Source: Halomonas sp. (GTDB lineage Bacteria; Pseudomonadota; Gammaproteobacteria; Pseudomonadales; Halomonadaceae). Taken from it: a DNA stretch of 45,400 nucleotides. The stretch covers positions 1 to 45,400 of the forward strand of contig PUOM01000004.1 in NCBI GenBank assembly GCA_003552795.1, written 5' to 3'. Positions within the stretch are counted from its first letter, which is position 1; the number at the start of each line of letters is the position of its first letter. Of the stretch, positions 29,695 to 38,635 are shown in pieces. A program made the position numbers and the translations under genes. The notes below the pieces were generated by a model. The model did not search any database. It was not told the origin of the DNA and worked only from the letters and a program-made list of their open reading frames with translations.

Positions 29695-30621
29695 ATGTGG
29701 TTCAAGCACTTGCACCTCTATCGCCTGCACGATGCGCCGACGCTGGATGCCGCCGCCCTCGAGGAGGCCCTGGCTGAACACGCTGCCAGGCCATTGGGCG
29801 GCCAGGATCCCCGCCGACTGGGCTGGACCGCGCCCGCCGGCCGCGCCGGCACGGCACGTCTGCACGAGCTGCGCGGCCAGCGGCTGCTCAGCGCCCTGCG
29901 CCAGGAGCGACTGCTGCCGGCCGCCGTGGTTCGCGAGGAGACCGAGGAGCGGGCCGCCGACATCGAGGCCCGGGAGGGGCGCAAGCTGCCCCGCAAGGAG
30001 AAGATCGCCCTGAAAGAGCAGGTGGTCGAGGAGCTGCTGCCGCGCGCCTTCGTGCGCAGCCAGAAAATCGACCTGTGGTGGGACACCCGTCGCGGGATGA
30101 TCGGCATCAACGCCAGCTCCCGCACCCGCGCCGAGGAGCTGCTCGATCTGCTGCGCGAGACCCTGGGCAGCCTCAAGGTGACGCCGCTCGCCAGTCAGAC
30201 CCTGCCCATGCGCGCCATGACCGAGTGGCTCACCGCCCCCGCCTCGCGCCCGGCCGATCTGGTGCTGGGCGACCAGGTGGAGCTCAAGGCCAAGGGCGAC
30301 GATGGCGTGCTGCGCGCCCGCCAGGTCGAGCTCGACAGCGACGAGATCCAGCGGCTGCTGGAGGGCGGCCGCCAGGCCAGCAAGCTGGCGCTCGAGGTCG
30401 AGGGGCGGCTGAGCTTCGTGCTGCATGACGACCTGGCGTTGAAGTCGCTGCGCTTCGGCGACGCCCTGATCGACGAGGCCAACGCGACCGATGACGGCGA
30501 CGACGCCCTGGTACGCCTCGAGACCGACTTCGTGCTGATGGCCGACGCCCTGGGCGACAACATCGACCGCCTGATCGCCTGGCTGGGCGGCGAAGCCGGC
30601 ACCGCGACCCCTGAAGTGTGA
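29695..30621 (+). CDS. rdgC: Recombination-associated protein RdgC
   Basis: MWFKHLHLYRL; LHELRGQRLLSALRQERLLPAAVVREETEERAADIEAREGRKLPRKEKIALKEQVVEELLPRAF; MTEWLT. Confidence 0.96.
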   Translation: MWFKHLHLYRLHDAPTLDAAALEEALAEHAARPLGGQDPRRLGWTAPAGRAGTARLHELRGQRLLSALRQERLLPAAVVREETEERAADIEAREGRKLPRKEKIALKEQVVEELLPRAFVRSQKIDLWWDTRRGMIGINASSRTRAEELLDLLRETLGSLKVTPLASQTLPMRAMTEWLTAPASRPADLVLGDQVELKAKGDDGVLRARQVELDSDEIQRLLEGGRQASKLALEVEGRLSFVLHDDLALKSLRFGDALIDEANATDDGDDALVRLETDFVLMADALGDNIDRLIAWLGGEAGTATPEV

Positions 30622-30625
30622 CGCC

Positions 30626-31798
30626 ATGACCGACCAACACCCCGACGCTGCACCCGCCGACCCCTGGGCAGACATTCGCCCCTATCGCGATACCGAGGTG
30701 GCCGACGTTCTCGCCCGCCTCTCCCACGACCCGGAGCTGCTCGCCGCCCTGACGCGCTTCCGGCTGCCGCGGCTGTCACGCTTCATGCCGCGGCTCTCGA
30801 GCACCCTGGCAAGCCTCGCCGTGCGCCGCGAGGTCCGCGGCGTGACCAGCGTGCACGATTTCCAGGTGCGCATCGCCAACTACATGCAGCGCATGATCCG
30901 CACCACCACCGACGACTTCCAGGTCGAGGGGCTCGAGGCCCTGGACGGCGACACCGCCTACCTCTTCATCGGCAACCACCGCGACATCTCCCTGGACCCG
31001 GCCTTCGTCAACTATGCGCTCTACCTGGCCGGCCGCGACACGGTGCGCATCGCCATCGGCGACAACCTGCTCAAGAAGCCCTATGTCACCGACCTGATGC
31101 GGCTCAACACGAGCTTCATCGTGCCGCGCAGCGCCCGCGGCAAGCGCGCCATGCTGGCCGCCTATCAGCAGCTCTCCGCCTATATCCGCCACTCCATCCG
31201 GGAGGACAACCACTCGATCTGGATGGCCCAGCGCGAGGGGCGGGCCAAGGACGGCATCGACCGCACCGACCCGGCGATCATCAAGATGATGACCATGGCC
31301 CGGCGGGCCGAGCAGCGCGGCGCGGATGTCGGCGAAGCGATCGCCGAGCTGCGCCTGGTGCCGGTGTCGATCAGCTACGAATACGACCCCTGCGACGTGC
31401 AGAAGGCCAGCGAGCTCCACGCCCTGCACGTCAGCGGCAACTACGAGAAGAGCCAGTTCGAGGACATCCAGTCCATCGTTGCCGGCATCACCGGCCACAA
31501 GGGGCGCGTCCGCCTGAGCGTCGGTACGCCGCTCTCCGCGGACTTCGCAAGCCCGGAGGCGGCGGCCGCCGAAATCGACCGTCAGGTGCTGGCCGGCTAC
31601 CAGCTCTTCCCCAGCCACTACCTGGCCCTGGAGGCGCTCGGCGACGCGCCGGAGCTGATCGACCACGCGGCCATCAGCGACGCCGACCGCGCCCGCTTCC
31701 AGGCGCGCCTGCAGCAGGTGCCCGCCGAGCTGCGCAGCTGGTGGCTCGCCCAGTACGCCAACCCGGTACGCAACAAGGCCGGCCGCATCGCGCCCTGA
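30626..31798 (+). CDS. PlsC-like acyltransferase family protein
   Basis: YLFIGNHRDISLDPAFVNYALY, SFIVPRSARGKRAML, HSIWMAQREGRAKDGIDRTDPAI. Confidence 0.82.
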   Translation: MTDQHPDAAPADPWADIRPYRDTEVADVLARLSHDPELLAALTRFRLPRLSRFMPRLSSTLASLAVRREVRGVTSVHDFQVRIANYMQRMIRTTTDDFQVEGLEALDGDTAYLFIGNHRDISLDPAFVNYALYLAGRDTVRIAIGDNLLKKPYVTDLMRLNTSFIVPRSARGKRAMLAAYQQLSAYIRHSIREDNHSIWMAQREGRAKDGIDRTDPAIIKMMTMARRAEQRGADVGEAIAELRLVPVSISYEYDPCDVQKASELHALHVSGNYEKSQFEDIQSIVAGITGHKGRVRLSVGTPLSADFASPEAAAAEIDRQVLAGYQLFPSHYLALEALGDAPELIDHAAISDADRARFQARLQQVPAELRSWWLAQYANPVRNKAGRIAP

Positions 31799-31847
31799 TC
31801 TGCCGGGCGCTCTCCCGGGCGCACGGCTCTCCGACAGCGAGGACGCC

Positions 31848-33071
31848 ATGACACACCCCCGCGACCATCACCACCCGCCCGCGCGCCCCGACCGCGGCGC
31901 CCAGACCCGGGAAGCGCACAAGGTGACCCTGATCGGGGCGGTGATCGATTTCGTGGTGGGCGTCGCCAAGATGGTCGCCGGCTTCATGGTGGGCTCGGCG
32001 GCCCTGGTGGCCGACGGCATCCACTCCTTTTCCGACATCCTCACCGACCTCTTCGTGCTGGCCGCCACCCACTTCGGCCGCCAGGCCCCCGACAGCAACC
32101 ACCCTTACGGCCATGGCCGCATCGAGACCCTGGCCACCCTGTGGCTGGGCAGCGTCCTCATCTTCTTGGCCGGCGGCATCGCCTGGGCCAGCGTGACCCG
32201 ACTGGTCTCCGGCGAACCGATTCCCGCCCCGGGCATCTGGGCCATCGGCATCGCCGTGCTGGCCCTGGGGGCCAAGGAGTGGATCTTCCGCTACACCATG
32301 CGCGTGGCCAGGCGCGTCAATTCGCGCCTGCTGGAGGCCAACGCCTGGCACTCGCGCTCCGATGCGCTCTCCACCGTGGTGGTGCTGGTGGGGCTGGTCG
32401 CCGCCCAGTTCGGCGCCGGCTGGATGGACGCCGTGGCCGCCATCCTGGTGGGCCTGATGGTCGGACGGGTGGGCGGCCGACTGCTGTGGGAATCAAGCCA
32501 GGAGCTGATCGACACCGCCCTGCCCGAGCGGGAGCGCGACGAGATGCAGGCGCTGGCCGAACAGGTGCCGGGCGTACGCGGGGTTCACGACCTGCGCACC
32601 CGCACCCTGGGCAGCCAGGTGCTGCTGGACCTGCACATCGTGGTGCCGCCCAGGGTCACCGTCTCCGAGGCCCACGAGATCGGCAACGCCGTGAGTCGGC
32701 GTCTGCGCGAGGCCTTGCCGGCGCTGGCCGATGTCACCTTCCATATCGACCCCGAAGACGATGCCGGGGAGACGGAACACAGCCTGCGACCGGGCCTTCC
32801 GCTGCGCGACGACGTGGAAGGCAGGCTCGACGAGATCTGGCGCCATGTCCCCGTCTGGCACGCCCGAGTCGCCCTGGATCTCCACTACCTGGAAAATCAG
32901 GTGGACGTCTCGATCTACGTCGAGACCCTGCCCGAGGGCCAGAGCCTCGACCAGGCCATTGAGGAGCTGCGTGACGCCTGCCGCGACCTCGACTGGATCG
33001 GCCGGCTGCGGGTCTGGCAGGGCCCCGGAAGAGGCCAGGATTCTACGCCCTCGAACCGCGAAGGCGCTTGA
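31848..33071 (+). CDS. Cation diffusion facilitator (CDF) family transporter
   Basis: GSAALVADGIHSFSDILTDLFVL; NHPYGHGRIETLATL; NAWHSRSDALSTVVVLVGL. Confidence 0.93.
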   Translation: MTHPRDHHHPPARPDRGAQTREAHKVTLIGAVIDFVVGVAKMVAGFMVGSAALVADGIHSFSDILTDLFVLAATHFGRQAPDSNHPYGHGRIETLATLWLGSVLIFLAGGIAWASVTRLVSGEPIPAPGIWAIGIAVLALGAKEWIFRYTMRVARRVNSRLLEANAWHSRSDALSTVVVLVGLVAAQFGAGWMDAVAAILVGLMVGRVGGRLLWESSQELIDTALPERERDEMQALAEQVPGVRGVHDLRTRTLGSQVLLDLHIVVPPRVTVSEAHEIGNAVSRRLREALPALADVTFHIDPEDDAGETEHSLRPGLPLRDDVEGRLDEIWRHVPVWHARVALDLHYLENQVDVSIYVETLPEGQSLDQAIEELRDACRDLDWIGRLRVWQGPGRGQDSTPSNREGA

Positions 33072-33073
33072 AT

Positions 33074-33087
33074 GAAACAATCGTTTG
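33074..33087. promoter_or_regulatory. Candidate PsrA-type operator GAAAC-AATC-GTTTG upstream of SCP2 gene
   Basis: Exact match to (G/C)AAAC-N4-GTTT(G/C); lies between a possible -35 (TTGAAT 33068) and an AT-rich -10 region. Confidence 0.55.
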
Positions 33088-33129
33088 AAATAATCTGATG
33101 GCCGACCCATCCGACACCCAGGAGCCCCG

Positions 33130-33441
33130 ATGAGCCTCTCCACCCTCGACAAGCTGCAATCCCGTTTCGACGCCCAGGCCGCCCGGGACATGGACGACGT
33201 CTTCCAGTTTCACTTCAGCGATGCCGGCAGCCACTATCTGGTCATCAAGGAGGGCAATCTGGAGATTGAGGAGGGCGAGCATGACGACCCTTCTGTCAGC
33301 CTGAGCATGAGCACCGATACCCTCAAGGGCATCATGAGCGGCGACGTCAACGGCATGACCGCCTTCATGACCGGCAAGCTGAAGGCCACCGGCAACGTGA
33401 TGCTGGCCACCAAATTGACCAGCCTGTTCCCGTCGAGCTGA
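33130..33441 (+). CDS. SCP2 sterol-binding domain-containing protein
   Basis: YLVIKEGNLEIEEGEHDDPSVSLSMSTDTLKGIMSGDVNGMTAFMTGKLKATGNVMLATKL. Confidence 0.92.
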   Translation: MSLSTLDKLQSRFDAQAARDMDDVFQFHFSDAGSHYLVIKEGNLEIEEGEHDDPSVSLSMSTDTLKGIMSGDVNGMTAFMTGKLKATGNVMLATKLTSLFPSS

Positions 33442-33466
33442 GCCGCGCTGCCAACCGCCCCCGACT

Positions 33467-33487
33467 CGGGCCGCCTACGGGCGGCCC
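33467..33487. terminator. Hairpin between convergent SCP2 and nudC genes
   Basis: CGGGCCGCC-TAC-GGGCGGCCCG type stem-loop; weak T-tract. Confidence 0.55.
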
Positions 33488-33508
33488 GATCCGTTTCCGG
33501 CGCCTTGG

Positions 33509-34279
33509 CTAGCGCGCCGCTACCTCGGCCAGATGGGTCTCGATCAGCGCTCGCGAGATCGAATAGAGCGGCGGCAGCGACGGCAGGTGCCGCGGCGAAT
33601 ACCAGGCGGCATCGGCGATCTCCACGCCGTCGATACGGATCCGTCGGCTGGCCGCCTCGGCGAAGAACCCCAGCATCAGCGAATGGGGAAAAGGCCAGGC
33701 CTGGCTGCGAAAATAGCGGACCCTCCCCACCTGCAGCCCCACCTCCTCGAAGATCTCGCGGCGCACCGCCTCCTCGGCGGACTCGCCGGGCTCGATGAAG
33801 CCGGCCAGGGTGGAGTAGCGCCCCGGCGGAAAGCGGGGACTGCGCGCCAGCAGCAGCGCGTCGCCGTGGGTCACCAGGGTGATGATGCAGGGCGAGATGC
33901 GCGGATAGTTGCGATGGCCACAGCCGTGGCAGTGCATGGCGAATTCGGCGTCGAGGCGTCGGGACGGGGCGCCGCAGCGGCCGCAGAAGCGGTGATCACG
34001 CAGCCAGGCACCGACCTGCAGGGCGGTGGCGAGAAGCGCGAAGTGCGACTCGGGGAGCGCCGCGAGCCAGCCCCGCCCGTCCAGCCAGCCCTCTCCTGCC
34101 GCCGCCTCGAGGGACAGCGCCACCGGCTCGTCATGCCAGCAGCAGAGCGGCTGCATCGCCGCCGTCCAGGGCTGGCTCGGCTGCAGCAGGCCACCGTCCA
34201 GCCCCGGGGCGATACGCCCCTCGGCCAGGCGAATCACCCGCCCTGCCGTCGCCTCGAGAGGCAGCTCACGGTGCAGCAT
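33509..34279 (-). CDS. nudC: NAD(+)/NADH pyrophosphatase, Nudix
   Basis: FCGRCGAPSRRLDAEFAMHCHGCGHRNYPRISP zinc site, Nudix box GFIEPGESAEEAVRREIFEEVGL, SQAWPFPHSLMLGF. Confidence 0.96.
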   Translation of the reverse strand: MLHRELPLEATAGRVIRLAEGRIAPGLDGGLLQPSQPWTAAMQPLCCWHDEPVALSLEAAAGEGWLDGRGWLAALPESHFALLATALQVGAWLRDHRFCGRCGAPSRRLDAEFAMHCHGCGHRNYPRISPCIITLVTHGDALLLARSPRFPPGRYSTLAGFIEPGESAEEAVRREIFEEVGLQVGRVRYFRSQAWPFPHSLMLGFFAEAASRRIRIDGVEIADAAWYSPRHLPSLPPLYSISRALIETHLAEVAAR

Positions 34280-35028
34280 CAGTGCACCACTCCCTCGCCC
34301 ATTCGGTCCCAGTGACACTCTCCGGCCGCTTCGCGGATGCGCGACAGCGCGGCGCGATGGGCCGCCAACTCCTGCTCGCCGGGAGAGAGCACCGTCAGGC
34401 GTCCCGGCTCCAGGGAGAGGCGGCGAATAGCGAATCCGCCGCTCCCGGCCACGCCGCCCTCGCTTCCGCCCGAGGCGTCAAGAGAGAGCGCAGTCTGCCC
34501 CCCGGTCATCGCCAGATAGACATCGGCCAGGATCTCGGCGTCCAGCAGGGCGCCGTGGAGCACCCGGCGGCCGTTGTCGATCTCGTAGCGCTTGCACAGG
34601 GCATCGAGGCTGTTGCGCTGCCCCGGATGCTTGTCGCGGGCCATCACCAGGGTGTCGAGAATGCCGCAGTGGTCGGCCACCGGCCCCAGGCGCGGCTCGC
34701 CGCGGGTCCGATTGAGCCTCTCGAGCTCGTGATCGATGAAGCCGACATCGAAGGGGGCGTTATGGATGACCAGCTCGGCCCCCTCGATGAAGGCCCAGAA
34801 CGCATCGGCGATCTCGGCGAACAGCGGCTCGTCCGCCACCCGCTCGTTGGTGATGCCGTGCACGCCCACCGCTTCGGCCTCGATCTCCCGCTCGGGATTG
34901 ATGAACTGGTGATAGGTCCTGCCGGTGAGCCGGCGATTGACCATCTCCACCGCCCCGATCTCGATCAGGCGGTGGCCTTCCCGGGGGTCGATGCCGGTGG
35001 TCTCGGTGTCGAGGATGATCTGACGCAT
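34279..35028 (-). CDS. dnaQ: DNA polymerase III epsilon subunit
   Basis: RQIILDTETTGIDPREGHRLIEIGAVE; VIHNAPFDVGFIDHEL; LHGALLDAEILADVYLAMTGGQ. Confidence 0.97.
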   Translation of the reverse strand: MRQIILDTETTGIDPREGHRLIEIGAVEMVNRRLTGRTYHQFINPEREIEAEAVGVHGITNERVADEPLFAEIADAFWAFIEGAELVIHNAPFDVGFIDHELERLNRTRGEPRLGPVADHCGILDTLVMARDKHPGQRNSLDALCKRYEIDNGRRVLHGALLDAEILADVYLAMTGGQTALSLDASGGSEGGVAGSGGFAIRRLSLEPGRLTVLSPGEQELAAHRAALSRIREAAGECHWDRMGEGVVH

Positions 35029-35133
35029 GACGAACTCTCTGACTCAAGGAATAACGGTGGGACTGGGGGCCTGGCCGCGGCGCGACGCCGCCCGAGGGGG
35101 AGCGCCATGGACGCCGCGGCAGTATCCATCGAC

Positions 35134-35625
35134 TCAGACGCGAGAGCGTGCCTCGTCGATGGCCTCGTTGGCCAGCGCATCGGCGCGCTCGTTGCCGGGG
35201 TGGCCGCTGTGCCCCTTGACCCAGCGCCAGTCGATGCGATGCCGGTGGGTCTCCTCGAGCAGCTCACGCCACAGCTCGGCATTCTTCACCGGCTGCTTGC
35301 CGGCGGTCTTCCACCCTCGCTTGACCCAGTTGTGGATCCACTCGGTGATGCCACGACGCAGATATTCCGAGTCGGTCCAGAGCTGGACGCGACAGGGCTG
35401 CTTGAGTTCGCGCAGGGCCATGATCGCGGCCATCAGCTCCATGCGATTATTGGTGGTGCGGGACTCGAAGCCGTTCAAGGCCTTCTCGTGCTGCCCGCTC
35501 CTGAGCAGGGCACCCCAGCCGCCGGGCCCGGGGTTGCCGCGGCAGGCGCCGTCGGTATAGATGACTACCTCGGGCAGGGCGCTGCCCCCCGTCTCGGCAC
35601 CCTTCTCTGTCAGCGTCTCAGTCAA
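35134..35625 (-). CDS. rnhA: Ribonuclease HI
   Basis: [55 protein letters not shown]. Confidence 0.97.
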   Translation of the reverse strand: MTETLTEKGAETGGSALPEVVIYTDGACRGNPGPGGWGALLRSGQHEKALNGFESRTTNNRMELMAAIMALRELKQPCRVQLWTDSEYLRRGITEWIHNWVKRGWKTAGKQPVKNAELWRELLEETHRHRIDWRWVKGHSGHPGNERADALANEAIDEARSRV

Positions 35626-36421
35626 CCTCTGTCATCCTTTCATGCTGGTGGGGAGGGCATGGTTCGGGCAGCCGGCGCGACGGGCTCAGCCGGGTCGCGC
35701 CCAGGGCCGAGCTGCCAAAGGGCCTGGCAAAGCCGAGCGACGAGCCCTGGCGTCGTGCCAGCTGGGAACGCCGGCACGCCTGAATCATGTAGCTGTCGCC
35801 CAGCGGCAGGTTGTGTCGCCGCCCTAGGGTCTCGAGGGCCGTATTGCAGGGCAGCGAGCCGGGCAGATGGAAACCGCAGTAGTCTACCCGCTCGATCTCG
35901 AAGTCGACAAATGTCAGCCAGTCGCGCAGCCGCACCGGGGAGCGCCAGTGCCCCCGCCAGGGCAGCCGCTGCCGACGGCCTGGCAACACTCGGGACAGGC
36001 CCCCCGCCGACAGTGGCATCCAGCCGAAGATGATCAGCCGACCATCATCGCGGGTCACTCGGGCGGCCTCCTGCAGCGTACGGTGGGGGTCGGGCGCCAC
36101 CTCGAGCAGATGGTGCACCACCACCAGGCTCAGGCAGCCATCGGGCAGAGGCAGCGCGTCCGGCGAGCAGACCAGGGTGGCTGGGTGCTCGGCCAGCTCG
36201 CGGGTCGGCGCCCAGGCCATGGGGTGGCGAACCGGGCACATGTCCGTCAGCGCCCCGCTCATGCCGAGCTCGAGGCTATGGACACCGAACAGCCGCTCGC
36301 ACACCGGCCCCAGGCAGGCGCGCTCGGCCTGGCGCAGCGCCTGGCCGCGGGGAGTCGCCCAGAAACGACGACCATCGCGTACCAGGGCGGCCAGGGACAA
36401 AACCTCGGGGGAAATTGACAT
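35618..36421 (-). CDS. Class I SAM-dependent methyltransferase
   Basis: [45 protein letters not shown]. Confidence 0.85.
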   Translation of the reverse strand: MSISPEVLSLAALVRDGRRFWATPRGQALRQAERACLGPVCERLFGVHSLELGMSGALTDMCPVRHPMAWAPTRELAEHPATLVCSPDALPLPDGCLSLVVVHHLLEVAPDPHRTLQEAARVTRDDGRLIIFGWMPLSAGGLSRVLPGRRQRLPWRGHWRSPVRLRDWLTFVDFEIERVDYCGFHLPGSLPCNTALETLGRRHNLPLGDSYMIQACRRSQLARRQGSSLGFARPFGSSALGATRLSPSRRLPEPCPPHQHERMTEVD

Positions 36422-36483
36422 CGGCAGCTGGTTCCTCCACTCTGGGCGGATTTTGCGACCCGTTCATGCCCATTCAGGACGCC

Positions 36484-37257
36484 ATGCCCATGTTGAGCGT
36501 GACACCGATTCCCGCGTTTGGCGACAACTATATCTGGCTGCTGCGCCAGGATACGAGTTCCGAAATCTGCGTTGTCGATCCGGGCGATGCGGCCCCTGTG
36601 ATCGAGCTGATCGAGCGAGAGGGGCTGACCCTCTCCACGGTACTGATTACCCATCATCATCAGGATCATACCGGCGGACTGCCGACCCTGGTCGAGCGCT
36701 ACGCGCCCCGGGTGATCGGCCCCGACAACCCGAAGATTGCCGGCATCGACGAGCGCGTCGGCCAGGGTGATGAATTCCGCGCCATGGGCCGGCTGTTCGA
36801 GGTGCACGAGGTGCCCGGACACACCCTGGACCATATCGCCTTCTTCACTGCCGGCATCCCGCCGCTGCTGTTCTGTGGCGATACGCTGTTCAGTGCCGGC
36901 TGCGGCCGGCTGTTCGAGGGCACCCCCGAGCAGATGCACGCCTCCCTCGGCAAGCTGGCGGCGCTGCCGGACGATACCCTGGTGTTCGCCGCTCACGAAT
37001 ATACCCTGGCCAACCTGCGCTTCGCGTTGGCCGCGGACCCCCACAATCCGGATGTGACCAGGGCCATGGAAGAGTGCCAGAACGCCCGGGAGCTCGACCG
37101 CCCCACGCTGCCGAGCACCCTGGCGCGAGAGAAGCGCATCAATCCTTTCCTGCGCTGCCGGGACGCCGGCGTCCGTCAGGCCGCCTCGGCTCAAGGCGAC
37201 ACCGACAGCGAGTCGGCTACCTTCACCACGCTGCGCGCCTGGAAAGACAGCTTTTGA
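36484..37257 (+). CDS. gloB: Hydroxyacylglutathione hydrolase (glyoxalase II)
   Basis: IPAFGDNYIWLL, THHHQDHTGGL, GHTLDHIAFF, FCGDTLFSAGCGRLFEG, AAHEYTLANLRFA. Confidence 0.97.
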   Translation: MPMLSVTPIPAFGDNYIWLLRQDTSSEICVVDPGDAAPVIELIEREGLTLSTVLITHHHQDHTGGLPTLVERYAPRVIGPDNPKIAGIDERVGQGDEFRAMGRLFEVHEVPGHTLDHIAFFTAGIPPLLFCGDTLFSAGCGRLFEGTPEQMHASLGKLAALPDDTLVFAAHEYTLANLRFALAADPHNPDVTRAMEECQNARELDRPTLPSTLAREKRINPFLRCRDAGVRQAASAQGDTDSESATFTTLRAWKDSF

Positions 37258-37333
37258 TACTGCCCCGATTGGACGTCATGCGGTTTGCCCCGCTGTCGGC
37301 GGGACCGCACACGACCACGAGGAACATTGTCGA

Positions 37334-38530
37334 ATGACCTATCACACCAAGCGACGCAAGTTGATTGGCGTTGCCAGCGCCACGGCCCTGATCGGCTCGC
37401 TGCTGGCCAGCGGCGTCTACAGCCAGGCCGCCACCCTGAGTCCCGAGCAGCGAGAGCAGGCCCGGGTCGACACCTCGTCCATGCCCGGGACCCAGCGGCT
37501 TGCGGCCGAGCAGCACTTCTGGGAGGCACTGGCCCTTGAACCACGCGATGCCTGGAGCCGGCTGCGCGCCAGCTTCGAGTGGCAGGACAACCTCGACGAA
37601 CCCCGGGTTCAGCAGTGGATCGATCACTACCGCTCTAGCCCCGAGAACATCGCCGAGATCACCGAACGCGCCCGGCCCTGGCTGGCCTGGATCGTCGAGC
37701 AGGTCGAGGAGCGCGGCCTGCCCGGAGAGATCGCCCTGGTTCCCTTCGTGGAGAGCTCCTTCGACCCCACCGCTCGCAGCCACCGCGGCGCCGCCGGCCT
37801 GTGGCAGTTCATGCCCGGCACCGGCGATGCCCTGGGCCTGCGCCGTGCCGGCGGCTATGACGGCCGTCTCGACGTCGTGGCCTCGACCGACGCCGCCCTG
37901 GACTATATCGAGCTCCAGGCAGACCAGTGGTACGAAGGTGACCTGGCGCTCTCCCTGGCCGCCTACAACGCCGGCGCCGGCACCGTGAATCGTGCACGCC
38001 GCAACGCCACCGCCAACGGCAAGAGCAGCGATTACTGGAGCCTGAGACTTCCCCAGGAGACCATGAACTACGTCCCCAAGCTCAAGGCGATCGCCGCCAT
38101 CATCGATGACCCCGACAAATACCAGGTCAGCCTCCCCGAGATCGAGGACGCACCGGCCTTTGCCAAGATACCCGTGGATCGCCCCCTGGCGCTGGACGAG
38201 GCCGCCCGCCTTTCGGGCGCTTCCAGCAGCGAGCTCGCCGAACTGAATCCCGCCCTGGGCAACGGTACCGCCCACCCCAATCAGGCCAGGGTACTGCTGG
38301 TCCCGAGCGAGCGCGCCGACACCCTCATGGCGCGCCTGGACAACCCCTCCTCACCAACCGACGGCGGTGAAGGCAGCTATGTGGTACAGAACGGCGACAG
38401 CCTGTCGGCGATCGCCTCCCGCGAGGGCGTGAGTGTCTCCCAGATCCGACAGGCCAACGGCCTCAACGGCGACGTCCTCCAGCCCGGACAGGTCCTCGAA
38501 CTGCCCCGCGAGAGCCTCGCCTCCCGTTAA
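37334..38530 (+). CDS. mltD: MltD-like lytic transglycosylase with LysM
   Basis: GLPGEIALVPFVESSFDPTARSHRGAAGLWQFMPGTGDALGLRR; SLAAYNAGAGTVNRA; LysM YVVQNGDSLSAIASREGVSVSQIRQANGL. Confidence 0.92.
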   Translation: MTYHTKRRKLIGVASATALIGSLLASGVYSQAATLSPEQREQARVDTSSMPGTQRLAAEQHFWEALALEPRDAWSRLRASFEWQDNLDEPRVQQWIDHYRSSPENIAEITERARPWLAWIVEQVEERGLPGEIALVPFVESSFDPTARSHRGAAGLWQFMPGTGDALGLRRAGGYDGRLDVVASTDAALDYIELQADQWYEGDLALSLAAYNAGAGTVNRARRNATANGKSSDYWSLRLPQETMNYVPKLKAIAAIIDDPDKYQVSLPEIEDAPAFAKIPVDRPLALDEAARLSGASSSELAELNPALGNGTAHPNQARVLLVPSERADTLMARLDNPSSPTDGGEGSYVVQNGDSLSAIASREGVSVSQIRQANGLNGDVLQPGQVLELPRESLASR

Positions 38531-38599
38531 GCCTGGCGAAGGGGGCACCGGGAAGCTTGCCAAGCCGCCCGGGGCCTGACACCTTATTGGCCGACTGAT

Positions 38600-38620
38600 G
38601 CCGGTCCCACGCGGACCGGC
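38600..38620 (+). repeat. Perfect inverted repeat in the yejA leader
   Basis: GCCGGTCC-CACGC-GGACCGGC, no T-tract, ends 15 nt before the yejA ATG. Confidence 0.6.
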
Positions 38621-38635
38621 TGCCACCGACCAAGG

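Noticed and set aside
31803-31823. Short direct repeat CCGGGCGC-TCTC-CCGGGCGC before the CDF gene
   Set aside because: Short and GC-rich; expected by chance at this base composition.
34984-35133. Possible tRNA-Asp near dnaQ/rnhA, as downstream of dnaQ in E. coli
   Set aside because: No cloverleaf or CCA-ended tRNA-like sequence found in the gap.
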